A DNA stretch of 8,235 nucleotides from Rhodospirillales bacterium (GTDB lineage: Bacteria > Pseudomonadota > Alphaproteobacteria > Acetobacterales > Acetobacteraceae): contig JAGXAV010000072.1 in assembly GCA_018971455.1 (NCBI GenBank), forward strand, positions 1 through 8,235. The letters are read 5' to 3'. Of this stretch, positions 1 to 5,604 are shown piece after piece. The translations under genes were made by a program, and so were the position numbers. The notes beneath the pieces were generated by a model. That model saw only the letters and a program-made list of their open reading frames with translations. It was not told the origin of the DNA and ran no database searches. The first letter of the stretch is position 1. Each line of letters begins with the position of its first letter.

Positions 1-239
1 GAACGCCGGGTGATCAGGCTGCGCGCCAGCGCGTTCGGCCGGTAGCCCAGCCGCCGCGCCGTCTCCCGAACCAGCTCGCGCGTCGCGGGCGAGATAGCGC
101 TGTCGTTCTTGAAGCAGCGCGACACGGTGGACTGCGCCACGCCCGCGCTTCGGGCCACGTCATAGGAGGTCGCGCGCCGCTTCGGCGCCCGCTCCGGCAA
201 AGCCGCGCTCAGCGCGGCGTCATGGGTTTGCATCGCCAT
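1..239 (-). CDS. LacI-family transcriptional regulator, N-terminal part (runs off the window)
   Basis: Only the first 79 codons are in the window; the ligand-binding domain lies beyond base 1. Residues about 23-70 form a typical LacI DNA-binding domain: helix-turn-helix with YDVARSAGVAQSTVSRCF, then the helix SPATRELVRETARRLGY, ending in the hinge helix RPNALARSL whose Leu normally inserts at the central CpG of the operator. An N-terminal extension of about 22 residues precedes it. The frame is closed upstream by a stop at 252-254, so the start is the ATG at 239 or the second in-frame ATG at 233; neither has a strong Shine-Dalgarno. The gene lies 46 bases behind the cupin gene on the same strand, so the two may be co-transcribed. 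Family assignment is secure; effector is unknown. By context it probably binds the two GCATTCGAATGC palindromes at 1448-1463 and 2628-2639. Confidence 0.93.
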   Translation of the reverse strand, partial: MAMQTHDAALSAALPERAPKRRATSYDVARSAGVAQSTVSRCFKNDSAISPATRELVRETARRLGYRPNALARSLITRR

Positions 240-256
240 GCTGTCGCAATGTCATG

Positions 257-282
257 AAACCCGGCCGTCTTCAACCGGGTTT
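257..282 (-). terminator. Inverted repeat between cupin and lacI-type gene (possible terminator or operator)
   Basis: AAACCCGG (257-264) and CCGGGTTT (275-282) are perfect complements around a 10-base spacer, 4 bases beyond the cupin stop codon. Read on the minus strand it forms a short stem after the cupin gene, ending in TTT then C. That is a weak intrinsic terminator or attenuator, leaving partial read-through into the regulator gene. It could equally be a protein-binding site ahead of the regulator; it does not resemble the GCATTCGAATGC palindromes. Confidence 0.4.
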
Positions 283-285
283 GAT

Positions 286-1401
286 TCAGGCTGCAGGCGG
301 CTGGGCCTCCGGCGGCAGCAACCGCAGCGGCGCCAGGTAGCCGGCATGGTCGATGCCGAGGCCGACTGCGGCGGCGGCGGCGATGATCGCCTCGCTCCAT
401 TGCGGCCGCTTCTTGTGGTCGCCGGCGGTCAACACCGCGATCTCCGCCGCGCCCTCGCCCGCCGCCGCGATGCTACGCCAGGCGCCCTCCGGCACCGAGA
501 ACACCTCGCGCGACTCGGCGCGCACCGGCGGCTCATCGCCCAAACTCACCGCGATCGCGCCTTCGAATACCAACAACACCTGCTTCTCCTCCAGGCGGAA
601 CGGCCCCACCATCTGCCCCGGGGCGATGCGCAGCCACTCCAACGAGAAGCCATGCGGATTGCCGATCGGCGCAGCGTGCTCCAGGTCCTGGCTCATGCCA
701 TGGCCGACCACCGGCGCCAGCTCGGCGGTGTGGCCGGGCAGCACGCTGTCGAGCAGCGCGCGCGACGACCAGGACCGATCGCCGATGGCCACCACACGCT
801 TGCGCATGGCCTCCGGCGTGAAGCGGCGCAGCGAGGCGATGGTTGCGTCGTCGAGCTGCTCGATCAGCTCCTCCGGCTTCGGGTGCGGCGCGCCGGCCTC
901 GGTGTCTACCAGCATGTTGGCGCGGGTGAGGTAGAGCCCATGCTCGGCCGCGGTGCGCAGGATCGTGGGATGCCAGATGATGCCGCCGGTGTCGTCGCCG
1001 CCGAGCGCCGTGAAGATCCAGCCATCACCCTCGCCCACATTGGTGAAGCCGCGGAAGATCCAGGTCGGCACGCTCACCACATCGCCGGCGCGGCCGATGA
1101 TCTCGCCGTCGTGCCCCTCGGCGCCCCAGCGAAACGCCCAGGCGCCGCTGTAGACCATGAAAACCTCGGCGGTGTAGTGCACGTGCAGGTTGTTGGTGGT
1201 GCCCGCCGGCATCGCGGCGACGCCGAGGCTAAAGCCGTGCGGCTCGGTAATGTTTACTATCTGGTCAGCCGACTGGGTAACCCCCGGGCCAATCAGCGAG
1301 TAGTTCTCCTTGGCGGTCGACCCAGGCATCTTGCAGTCGATGAAGGCGACCTTGCAAGGCACCATGTCTTGCCGGCGGATCAGTCTGCTGCGCGCGTCCA
1401 T
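286..1401 (-). CDS. Two-domain cupin (bicupin) protein
   Basis: 371 residues. The N-terminal domain carries an exact cupin motif 1, G(X)5HXH(X)3E(X)6G, with H73, H75 and E79 as probable metal ligands. Motif 2 follows as GDVVSVPTWIFRGFTN (106-121), where the usual fourth-ligand histidine appears to be Arg117. The C-terminal half repeats the fold but has lost the ligands: in the motif 1 position it reads GPFRLEEKQVLLVFEG. The phrase PHGFSL occurs in both halves (54-59 and 249-254), supporting an internal duplication. Bicupins of this sort include dioxygenases, isomerases and sugar or aromatic-acid enzymes; the reaction here cannot be assigned. The start is supported by AAGGA (plus-strand TCCTT 1410-1414) eight bases before the ATG. 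No signal peptide or membrane segment is seen, so it should be cytoplasmic. It is divergent from the first SnoaL-like gene and upstream of the LacI-type regulator. Confidence 0.85.
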   Translation of the reverse strand: MDARSRLIRRQDMVPCKVAFIDCKMPGSTAKENYSLIGPGVTQSADQIVNITEPHGFSLGVAAMPAGTTNNLHVHYTAEVFMVYSGAWAFRWGAEGHDGEIIGRAGDVVSVPTWIFRGFTNVGEGDGWIFTALGGDDTGGIIWHPTILRTAAEHGLYLTRANMLVDTEAGAPHPKPEELIEQLDDATIASLRRFTPEAMRKRVVAIGDRSWSSRALLDSVLPGHTAELAPVVGHGMSQDLEHAAPIGNPHGFSLEWLRIAPGQMVGPFRLEEKQVLLVFEGAIAVSLGDEPPVRAESREVFSVPEGAWRSIAAAGEGAAEIAVLTAGDHKKRPQWSEAIIAAAAAVGLGIDHAGYLAPLRLLPPEAQPPAA

Positions 1402-1420
1402 CAGTTGCGTCCTTCGCGGC

Positions 1421-1447
1421 TTGAGCGATTATACATCCCTTTATACT
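1421..1447 (+). promoter_or_regulatory. Probable promoter of the first SnoaL-like gene
   Basis: TTGAGC (1421-1426) and TATACT (1442-1447) are separated by 15 bases, somewhat short but with a good -10. The predicted transcription start, near 1454, falls inside the palindrome at 1448-1463, a classical repressor position. It overlaps the divergent cupin promoter. Confidence 0.45.
1428..1433 (-). promoter_or_regulatory. Probable -10 box of the cupin promoter
   Basis: On the minus strand this reads TATAAT, a perfect -10 hexamer, about 27 bases upstream of the cupin ATG. No good -35 is visible at 16-18 bases spacing; that position falls inside the 16-bp palindrome at 1448-1463. A second AT-rich box, TATAAA, sits at 1440-1445. 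A repressor bound at the palindrome would cover the -35 region. Confidence 0.5.
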
Positions 1448-1463
1448 ATGCATTCGAATGCAT
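1448..1463. promoter_or_regulatory. 16-bp perfect palindrome, putative LacI-family operator 1
   Basis: ATGCATTCGAATGCAT is its own reverse complement, with the central CpG usual for LacI-family operators. It lies in the divergent region, immediately after the plus-strand -10 and over the -35 position of the minus-strand promoter, so one bound repressor could silence both the cupin and the SnoaL-like gene. Its central 12 bases recur at 2628-2639. The link to the regulator encoded at 1-239 is inferred from proximity and operator form. Confidence 0.65.
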
Positions 1464-1471
1464 GAGAAGTT

Positions 1472-1477
1472 GGGAGG
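1472..1477 (+). promoter_or_regulatory. Shine-Dalgarno GGGAGG selecting a TTG start at 1483
   Basis: GGGAGG ends five bases before an in-frame TTG (1483-1485). The only in-frame ATG upstream (1462) has no Shine-Dalgarno and lies inside the operator, only about eight bases after the predicted transcription start. TTG is therefore the better start. Confidence 0.6.
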
Positions 1478-1482
1478 CTCAT

Positions 1483-2499
1483 TTGGAACCGCTTTGCCCA
1501 TCTGCCTATGCCCCGTACCGTGACCCGCGGGACTATATTCTGAGCTGGACCGACACCATCTGGATCGACCGCGCCATCGGCCGGCTGGGCGAGCACTACA
1601 GTGAAGACATCAAGGTCCACACCGCCTACGGGGAGACCTATGACTACAACTCGGTGATCGCCAATTCTGTGCAGAAATTTTCCGCCTTCCCGAATGGCGG
1701 CGGCGGCCACGGTGAGGACGTGGTGTGGGAGCAGCGCGGCGTGAACGGCTTCATCAGCTTCCACCGCGTGCTGAAAACCGGCACCCATAGTGGCTTCTGG
1801 ACCTACGGCCCGCCCACCGGGCGCGACTTCATCTCGCGCACCGTTGCCCATTGCCTTGTGCAGGATAATCGCATCGTCGAGGAATGGCTTGTGCGCGACG
1901 AGTTCGCGGTACTGGAGGCCCTCGGCCTTGACCCCTACAAGGTCGCAGCCGAACTCGCCGCGCGCAGCCCGGTGCTGGGCTCGGCCGTCACCGCGGCGCC
2001 GCAAGGGGGCGCCTTCGCCGGGCACATCGAGGATCCGGTGGCGGTTGGCATTTCCGGCCCTCGCCCGCCCCGCCACCAGGCGCTGTGCGAGATGATCCGC
2101 GACTATTTTAAGGATGTCTGGAACCGCCGCCGCTTCGACCTCGCATCGCGCTACGTCAGCGATCGCATCGTCTGCCATGTGGTGCGCATGCGCAGGGTGC
2201 AGAACCTCACCCCCTACCAGATGGAAATCATCAACCTGCTCGCCAGCTTCCCGGACGGGCAGGTCGAAATCCGCGACATCGCAGTCTGCGACGGTCCGGA
2301 ACTTGGCCTGCGCGTCGGCGTCATCTGGGTGCTGCGCGGCACCTATTCCGGCGTGCCCACCTATGGCCCGCCCACCAACACGCCGATCCACCTGCTCGGC
2401 GCGTCGCAGTTTGACATCCACGAAGGGCGAATCCTCCGGGAATGGCGCATCTATGACGAAGTGGCTGTGTTGGCGCAGATCATGGCGGCGAGGGGCTAG
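1483..2499 (+). CDS. Tandem two-domain SnoaL/NTF2-like protein (predicted ester-cyclase superfamily), paralogue 1
   Basis: 338 residues from the TTG at 1483 (345 from the ATG at 1462). Two SnoaL-like domains lie in tandem: about residues 15-150 and 200-335. Both end in the family signature: YGPPTGR (108-114) then EEW (133-135) and D139 in the first; YGPPTNT (294-300) then REW (319-321) and D325 in the second. This matches the G-x-PPTG ... GKIvehW ... D pattern of SnoaL-like ester cyclases, cone-shaped alpha+beta folds that do cofactor-free acid-base chemistry. Members can also be hydrolases, isomerases or have no known activity, so the substrate is unknown. It lacks a signal peptide. It is divergent from the cupin gene across putative operator 1 and is followed after 178 bases by paralogue 2. 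The same frame stays open far upstream, antisense to the cupin gene, which is an artefact of GC-rich DNA and not part of this protein. Confidence 0.85.
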   Translation: MEPLCPSAYAPYRDPRDYILSWTDTIWIDRAIGRLGEHYSEDIKVHTAYGETYDYNSVIANSVQKFSAFPNGGGGHGEDVVWEQRGVNGFISFHRVLKTGTHSGFWTYGPPTGRDFISRTVAHCLVQDNRIVEEWLVRDEFAVLEALGLDPYKVAAELAARSPVLGSAVTAAPQGGAFAGHIEDPVAVGISGPRPPRHQALCEMIRDYFKDVWNRRRFDLASRYVSDRIVCHVVRMRRVQNLTPYQMEIINLLASFPDGQVEIRDIAVCDGPELGLRVGVIWVLRGTYSGVPTYGPPTNTPIHLLGASQFDIHEGRILREWRIYDEVAVLAQIMAARG

Positions 2500-2623
2500 G
2501 GATCAGGACTGCCTGGTCCGCTGCGAGGAATCCTACCCCTCGACTGCCGAAATCGGGGCGACATTAAACCACGGGAAGCCCGCGTCGGCCTGTCAATCGG
2601 CATGGGCGGAGATACGCGATGGC

Positions 2624-2651
2624 TTGCGCATTCGAATGCAAGGATTATCCT
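2624..2651 (+). promoter_or_regulatory. Possible promoter of the second SnoaL-like gene
   Basis: TTGCGC (2624-2629), 16 bases, then TATCCT (2646-2651). The match to the sigma-70 consensus is moderate (three and four of six). The predicted start of transcription would be about 20 bases before the ATG at 2678. Putative operator 2 overlaps the -35 and spacer. Confidence 0.35.
2628..2639. promoter_or_regulatory. 12-bp perfect palindrome, putative LacI-family operator 2
   Basis: GCATTCGAATGC is identical to the core of the 16-bp palindrome at 1448-1463; the symmetry breaks one base further out (C on the left, A on the right). It lies 38 bases before the ATG of the second SnoaL-like gene. The recurrence of a 12-base palindrome in two upstream regions of one locus, with a LacI-family gene alongside, makes a shared operator likely. 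Confidence 0.62.
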
Positions 2652-2677
2652 GACGCTCTCAAACAGCAGGGTTCGGG

Positions 2678-3667
2678 ATGCAACCGAATTTGGGTTCCTA
2701 TAGCGACGTGCCGGATTTCATCTACGGCATCACCCGCGAGATTTGGGAGGACCGCGGCATCGGCGGTAAACTGGACCGCTACTACGCGCCGCAGATCCTG
2801 CTCCGGGCACCGACAGGGCTCACCACCAGTAATGCCGGGGTGACTGCGCAGACCCTGGCCACCCTGCACCAGTTCCCGGACCGCCAGCTGGTGGGCCAAG
2901 ACGTGATCTGGGCGGATGGCGGGGACGGCTCTTTCCTTTCCTCGCACCGGCTGATCTCGGTGATGCGCCATACCGGCGACGGCAGCTACGGGCCCGCCAC
3001 CGGCCGGGTGGTGCGCAGCCATATCATCGCGGATTGCTGGGTGCTCGACACGGTGGTGACCGAGGAATGGCTGGTGCGCGACCAGGCCGCCTTTGCGCGC
3101 TGTCTCGGGATCGACCCGGCGGCGCTGGCGCGGCAGATGGTGGCGCAGGATATCGCTAGCCTAGGCAAGGTGGAGTTCTTCCTGCCCGAACATGACCGGC
3201 CCGGGCGTTACCGGCCGGAGATCCAGGGCGGGGCGGAGGTGGACAAAGTGGTTGCCGGCTATCGGCGGCTGTGGCAGGCCAAGGAGACTGCGGCGGTTCG
3301 CGAGCTGTATTTTCACGGCGCCAGTCTGGCCGGGCCGGGCGGCGACACCGCCTATGGACACGCCGATATCGACCGCTTCTACCTCGGCTATCTCGCAGCC
3401 TTCCCGGATGCGGTGCTCTCGATCGACAGCGCGATCCTCAACCGCGGCGGGGACCAGCCGCCGCGGGTGGCGCTGCGCTGGTCGCTGCGTGGGCGGCACA
3501 GCGGGTTCGGGCATTTCGGGCCTCCGAGCGGCGCGGATGTGTTCATCATGGGGATGAGCCATTTCTACCTGATCGACGGGCTGGTGCGCCAGGAGTTCAT
3601 GCTCACGGACGAGGTGTCGATCTGGAAGCAGATCATCGCCCATCAGGAGAGCCGGGCCGGCGGGTGA
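2678..3667 (+). CDS. Tandem two-domain SnoaL/NTF2-like protein, paralogue 2
   Basis: 329 residues with the same two-domain plan as its neighbour. Domain 1 (about 10-150) ends YGPATGR (104-110), EEW (129-131), D135; domain 2 (about 190-325) ends FGPPSGA (280-286), QEF (305-307), D311. The Trp of the last motif is replaced by Phe in domain 2. IWEDRGIGGKLDRYYAP (22-38) corresponds to the helix and pocket entrance seen in paralogues 1 and 3. The start ATG is preceded by a weak CAGGG six bases away. It has its own upstream palindrome at 2628-2639, so it may be transcribed separately from paralogue 1. It converges on paralogue 3 with just three bases between the stop codons. Function beyond the SnoaL-like family is unknown; no signal peptide or membrane segment is seen. 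Confidence 0.85.
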   Translation: MQPNLGSYSDVPDFIYGITREIWEDRGIGGKLDRYYAPQILLRAPTGLTTSNAGVTAQTLATLHQFPDRQLVGQDVIWADGGDGSFLSSHRLISVMRHTGDGSYGPATGRVVRSHIIADCWVLDTVVTEEWLVRDQAAFARCLGIDPAALARQMVAQDIASLGKVEFFLPEHDRPGRYRPEIQGGAEVDKVVAGYRRLWQAKETAAVRELYFHGASLAGPGGDTAYGHADIDRFYLGYLAAFPDAVLSIDSAILNRGGDQPPRVALRWSLRGRHSGFGHFGPPSGADVFIMGMSHFYLIDGLVRQEFMLTDEVSIWKQIIAHQESRAGG

Positions 3668-3670
3668 CGC

Positions 3671-4816
3671 CTATCCGCCGGCGACCAGCGCGCCGAGCTT
3701 GAGCTGGGCCAGCATCGCCAGTTCGTCGAAGATGGTCCATTCCTCGATGATCTGGCGATTGACGATGTGGAAATGCGAGAAGCCGAGCACGAACACGCGG
3801 TGGCCGGTGGGCTCGCCGAGCAGGCCGTGGCCGAGATGGTGGCCCTCCATCACCCAGCGAACCGCGATCTTCTCGCCGCCTTCCTCCGATGGTACCGAGC
3901 AGATGTGCTGGGGGACGAAGATGGCGTCTGGCAAGGTGCCCATCAGCTTGAGGGTGTGCTGCATGACGGCGGCGCGGCCCCACAGCTCGCGCATCGAGGT
4001 GCCGTGGTACTGCACGCGAGCCGCGTAGACCTGCTGGATCGTGCCGAGCATGCGACGGTTGAAGATGGTGTGCAGCCATTGCAGCAGCGTCGCCTCGGTC
4101 TCGGTATGAGCGATGGAGAGGTCGGCCTGCTCCTCGGGCGGGTATTGGCCGATCAGGCGGCGATTTTCACCGAGGTCCTGCGGGACCTGGCCCTTGGCGA
4201 ACAGGGATTGGGCCATCTTCTCGGCGATCGGGTGCGGGTCGAGCCCGAGTTGGCGGAGCACCGCGATGGCGTCGGTGGCCAGCCATTCGCGGTAGATGCG
4301 GTTGTTCAGCACCATGCAGTCGGCTACTGTGCGCGAGGTGAAGGGGCGGCCGGTGGGCGGACCGTAGACGCCGTGCTGAGTGTGGCGGCCGACGCCGGTA
4401 ACGAGATGGGAGGTGTAGAAGCCGTCGACATCGTTGCCGCGCCAGATCACCTGGGTGGCCTGGCCGCGCCGTTCGGGGAAGCTCACCATGCGGGCGATGG
4501 TATCGTGGATCACCTCCTCGCGGCTGTAGAGGGCGCCGAGAGTGGAATAGAGCACCGCGTTGTGGGTGTAGTGAGTGTAAATAAGGCCGATGTCGCGCTC
4601 GTCCCAGATGCGATGGGTGCAGCGGACGATGTAGTCGACGATGTCCGTGTAGACTGGATCGAAGCCGCGCATCGGCTGAGCCTGCGGACGGTCGGTGGGG
4701 ACGAGGTCGACGAAGTCGCGGCGTTCGACCTGCAGGACCGCGCGGGGGTCCGCCGCGGCTGGGGTGGTTGCGGAGGCGGGCAGCGCAGACACGGCTGGGG
4801 GGGGATTGTCGGCCAT
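3671..4816 (-). CDS. Tandem two-domain SnoaL/NTF2-like protein with extended N-terminus, paralogue 3
   Basis: 381 residues from the ATG at 4816, which has a strong AAGGAG (plus-strand CTCCTT 4823-4828) six bases upstream; the frame is open to 5011 but the extra residues look non-coding. A low-complexity Pro/Ala-rich N-terminus (1-50, including PAVSALPASATTPAAADP) precedes two SnoaL-like domains, about 55-195 and 240-375. Domain 1 ends YGPPTGR (151-157), REW (176-178), D182; domain 2 ends LGEPTGH (333-339), EEW (358-360), D364. The Pro/Ala tail is unique among the three paralogues and could be a linker; it is not a clear signal peptide. The gene is convergent with paralogue 2, and its own 5' leader holds a hairpin (4829-4866). 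No copy of the GCATTCGAATGC palindrome was found upstream, so it may be regulated differently. Substrate unknown. Confidence 0.85.
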   Translation of the reverse strand: MADNPPPAVSALPASATTPAAADPRAVLQVERRDFVDLVPTDRPQAQPMRGFDPVYTDIVDYIVRCTHRIWDERDIGLIYTHYTHNAVLYSTLGALYSREEVIHDTIARMVSFPERRGQATQVIWRGNDVDGFYTSHLVTGVGRHTQHGVYGPPTGRPFTSRTVADCMVLNNRIYREWLATDAIAVLRQLGLDPHPIAEKMAQSLFAKGQVPQDLGENRRLIGQYPPEEQADLSIAHTETEATLLQWLHTIFNRRMLGTIQQVYAARVQYHGTSMRELWGRAAVMQHTLKLMGTLPDAIFVPQHICSVPSEEGGEKIAVRWVMEGHHLGHGLLGEPTGHRVFVLGFSHFHIVNRQIIEEWTIFDELAMLAQLKLGALVAGG

Positions 4817-4828
4817 GCTGCACTCCTT

Positions 4829-4866
4829 GCCCCGCGGCGTGGCGCCCCGGGATCTGCACGCGGGGC
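4829..4866 (-). promoter_or_regulatory. Hairpin in the leader of paralogue 3, next to its ribosome-binding site
   Basis: GCCCCGCG (4829-4836) and CGCGGGGC (4859-4866) pair perfectly across 22 bases. In the mRNA the 3' arm ends directly before the AAGGAG, so the stem could affect ribosome access. GC-rich DNA produces such stems often, so this is suggestive only. Confidence 0.35.
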
Positions 4867-4877
4867 GCTTCGCTGCC

Positions 4878-4911
4878 GCGTGGCAGTAGTGTGAGACTGC
4901 AGTGCGTGGCA
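4878..4911. repeat. Direct repeat GCGTGGCA x2 upstream of paralogue 3
   Basis: GCGTGGCA at 4878-4885 and again at 4904-4911, 26 bases apart, 62-95 bases before the start of paralogue 3. The spacing of about 2.5 helical turns and the promoter-like position permit a regulator-binding role, but eight-base repeats also arise by chance. Confidence 0.3.
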
Positions 4912-5264
4912 TGGCAAGTGGGAAGAGCGGCAGTTCAGCGGCGCGCGAGGAAATTAACGACCCGACGCGGCCATGGCTGCGGTCTCGCTGGATGGGGGCC
5001 GGCGTCGCCACCCCATGGCGATCGACGCTCCGATCGAGGGAAGGAACGTCCCAATGAACCGAATCGGCGCAAGCGTAAGCCGACGGTCACGGCTGACGAT
5101 TGCGTCGTCGGTCAGGCTGTCTTGGCTTTGAGGGCGTTCAGAGGGGCCGTATGCCTCGGCGAATCGCCTAGCAAGACAACTGCGCGCCAGAGAAGGTCCG
5201 CATCCGGCTCCGACCGCTGCTCCAGTCGACCTTTCCAGATACATTCTCCCCTTGAGCTGCGGCA
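4912..5264. other. Gene-free stretch left of the insertion sequence
   Basis: About 350 bases in which I find no convincing gene. Open frames exist on both strands (for example 4954-5244 minus, 96 codons), but their translations are Arg/Ser/Ala-rich without a recognisable motif. There is one AT-richer spot (GGAAATTAACG near 4949). None of the frames reads as the missing N-terminal part of the recombinase found right of the insertion sequence. Confidence 0.5.
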
Positions 5265-5279
5265 GGTTTGGTGGACACC
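5265..5279. repeat. Left terminal inverted repeat of the IS3 element
   Basis: GGTTTGGTGGACACC, perfectly complementary to 6472-6486. The next nine inward bases match the right end only partly. Confidence 0.8.
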
Positions 5280-5313
5280 GAGTTAAGGTTTTTCACCCGA
5301 TCGGAGGCCGAGG

Positions 5314-5604
5314 ATGCAGCGTCGAAAATTCAGCCGAGAGTTCAAGCTTGAGGCAGTGAAGTTGATCAAGGAGCGCAGTGTGTCGGTTGCGCAGGCGGCC
5401 CGCGACATCGACGTGGCGGAGAGCGTGCTGCGGCGCTGGCTGCGGGAAGGATATGCGGACCCTCATCAAGCCTTTCCCGGGCAGGGCCAGGTCAAGCCGG
5501 AGCAGCAGGAGCTGATGCAGCTGCGTCGCGAGGTCGCCAAGCTGAAGGCGGAGCGCGACATCCTAAAAAAAGCCGCGGCCTACTTTGCCAAGGAGCTGAC
5601 ATGA
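5314..5604 (+). CDS. IS3-family transposase OrfA (DNA-binding subunit)
   Basis: 96 residues, normal length for an IS3 OrfA. The N-terminal RRKFSREFKLEAVKLI followed by SVAQAARDIDVAESVLRRWL is the helix-turn-helix of the transposase-8 type that recognises the terminal repeats. Residues about 67-88 (EQQELMQLRREVAKLKAERD) form the leucine-zipper-like coiled coil used for multimerisation, followed by ILKKAAAYFAKE, the usual OrfA ending. AGGCCGAGG precedes the ATG. It overlaps orfB by four bases (ATGA) and carries an A7G slippery run at 5565-5572 for making the OrfAB fusion. Confidence 0.95.
   Translation: MQRRKFSREFKLEAVKLIKERSVSVAQAARDIDVAESVLRRWLREGYADPHQAFPGQGQVKPEQQELMQLRREVAKLKAERDILKKAAAYFAKELT
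5565..5572 (+). other. -1 ribosomal frameshift site (A7G) for OrfAB fusion
   Basis: Seven A followed by G near the end of orfA. The zero frame reads CTA AAA AAA GCC. A -1 slip leads into a frame with no stop between here and the orfB ATG at 5601, so an OrfAB transposase can be made, as known for IS3 elements. Confidence 0.8.

Noticed and set aside
238..1461. Very long plus-strand open frame running antisense through the cupin gene into the first SnoaL-like gene
   Set aside because: The part before 1462 is Arg/His/Ala-rich and without family motifs, while the opposite strand encodes a clear cupin with a ribosome-binding site. It is a GC-rich shadow frame joined by chance to the real gene.
1441..2421. 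326-codon minus-strand open frame opposite the first SnoaL-like gene
   Set aside because: Composition is that of a mirror frame (many His, Asp, Ala, Val) and no motif is present; the plus strand carries the conserved GPPTG and EEW motifs.
3767..4894. 375-codon plus-strand open frame opposite the third SnoaL-like gene
   Set aside because: Antisense shadow; the minus strand has the strong AAGGAG start and family motifs.
4817..5011. Upstream extension of the third SnoaL-like gene to an ATG at 5011
   Set aside because: The added 65 residues look like translated non-coding DNA and would bypass the AAGGAG-ATG at 4816.
4954..5244. 96-codon minus-strand frame left of the IS
   Set aside because: No recognisable motif or good ribosome-binding site; not enough to call a gene.
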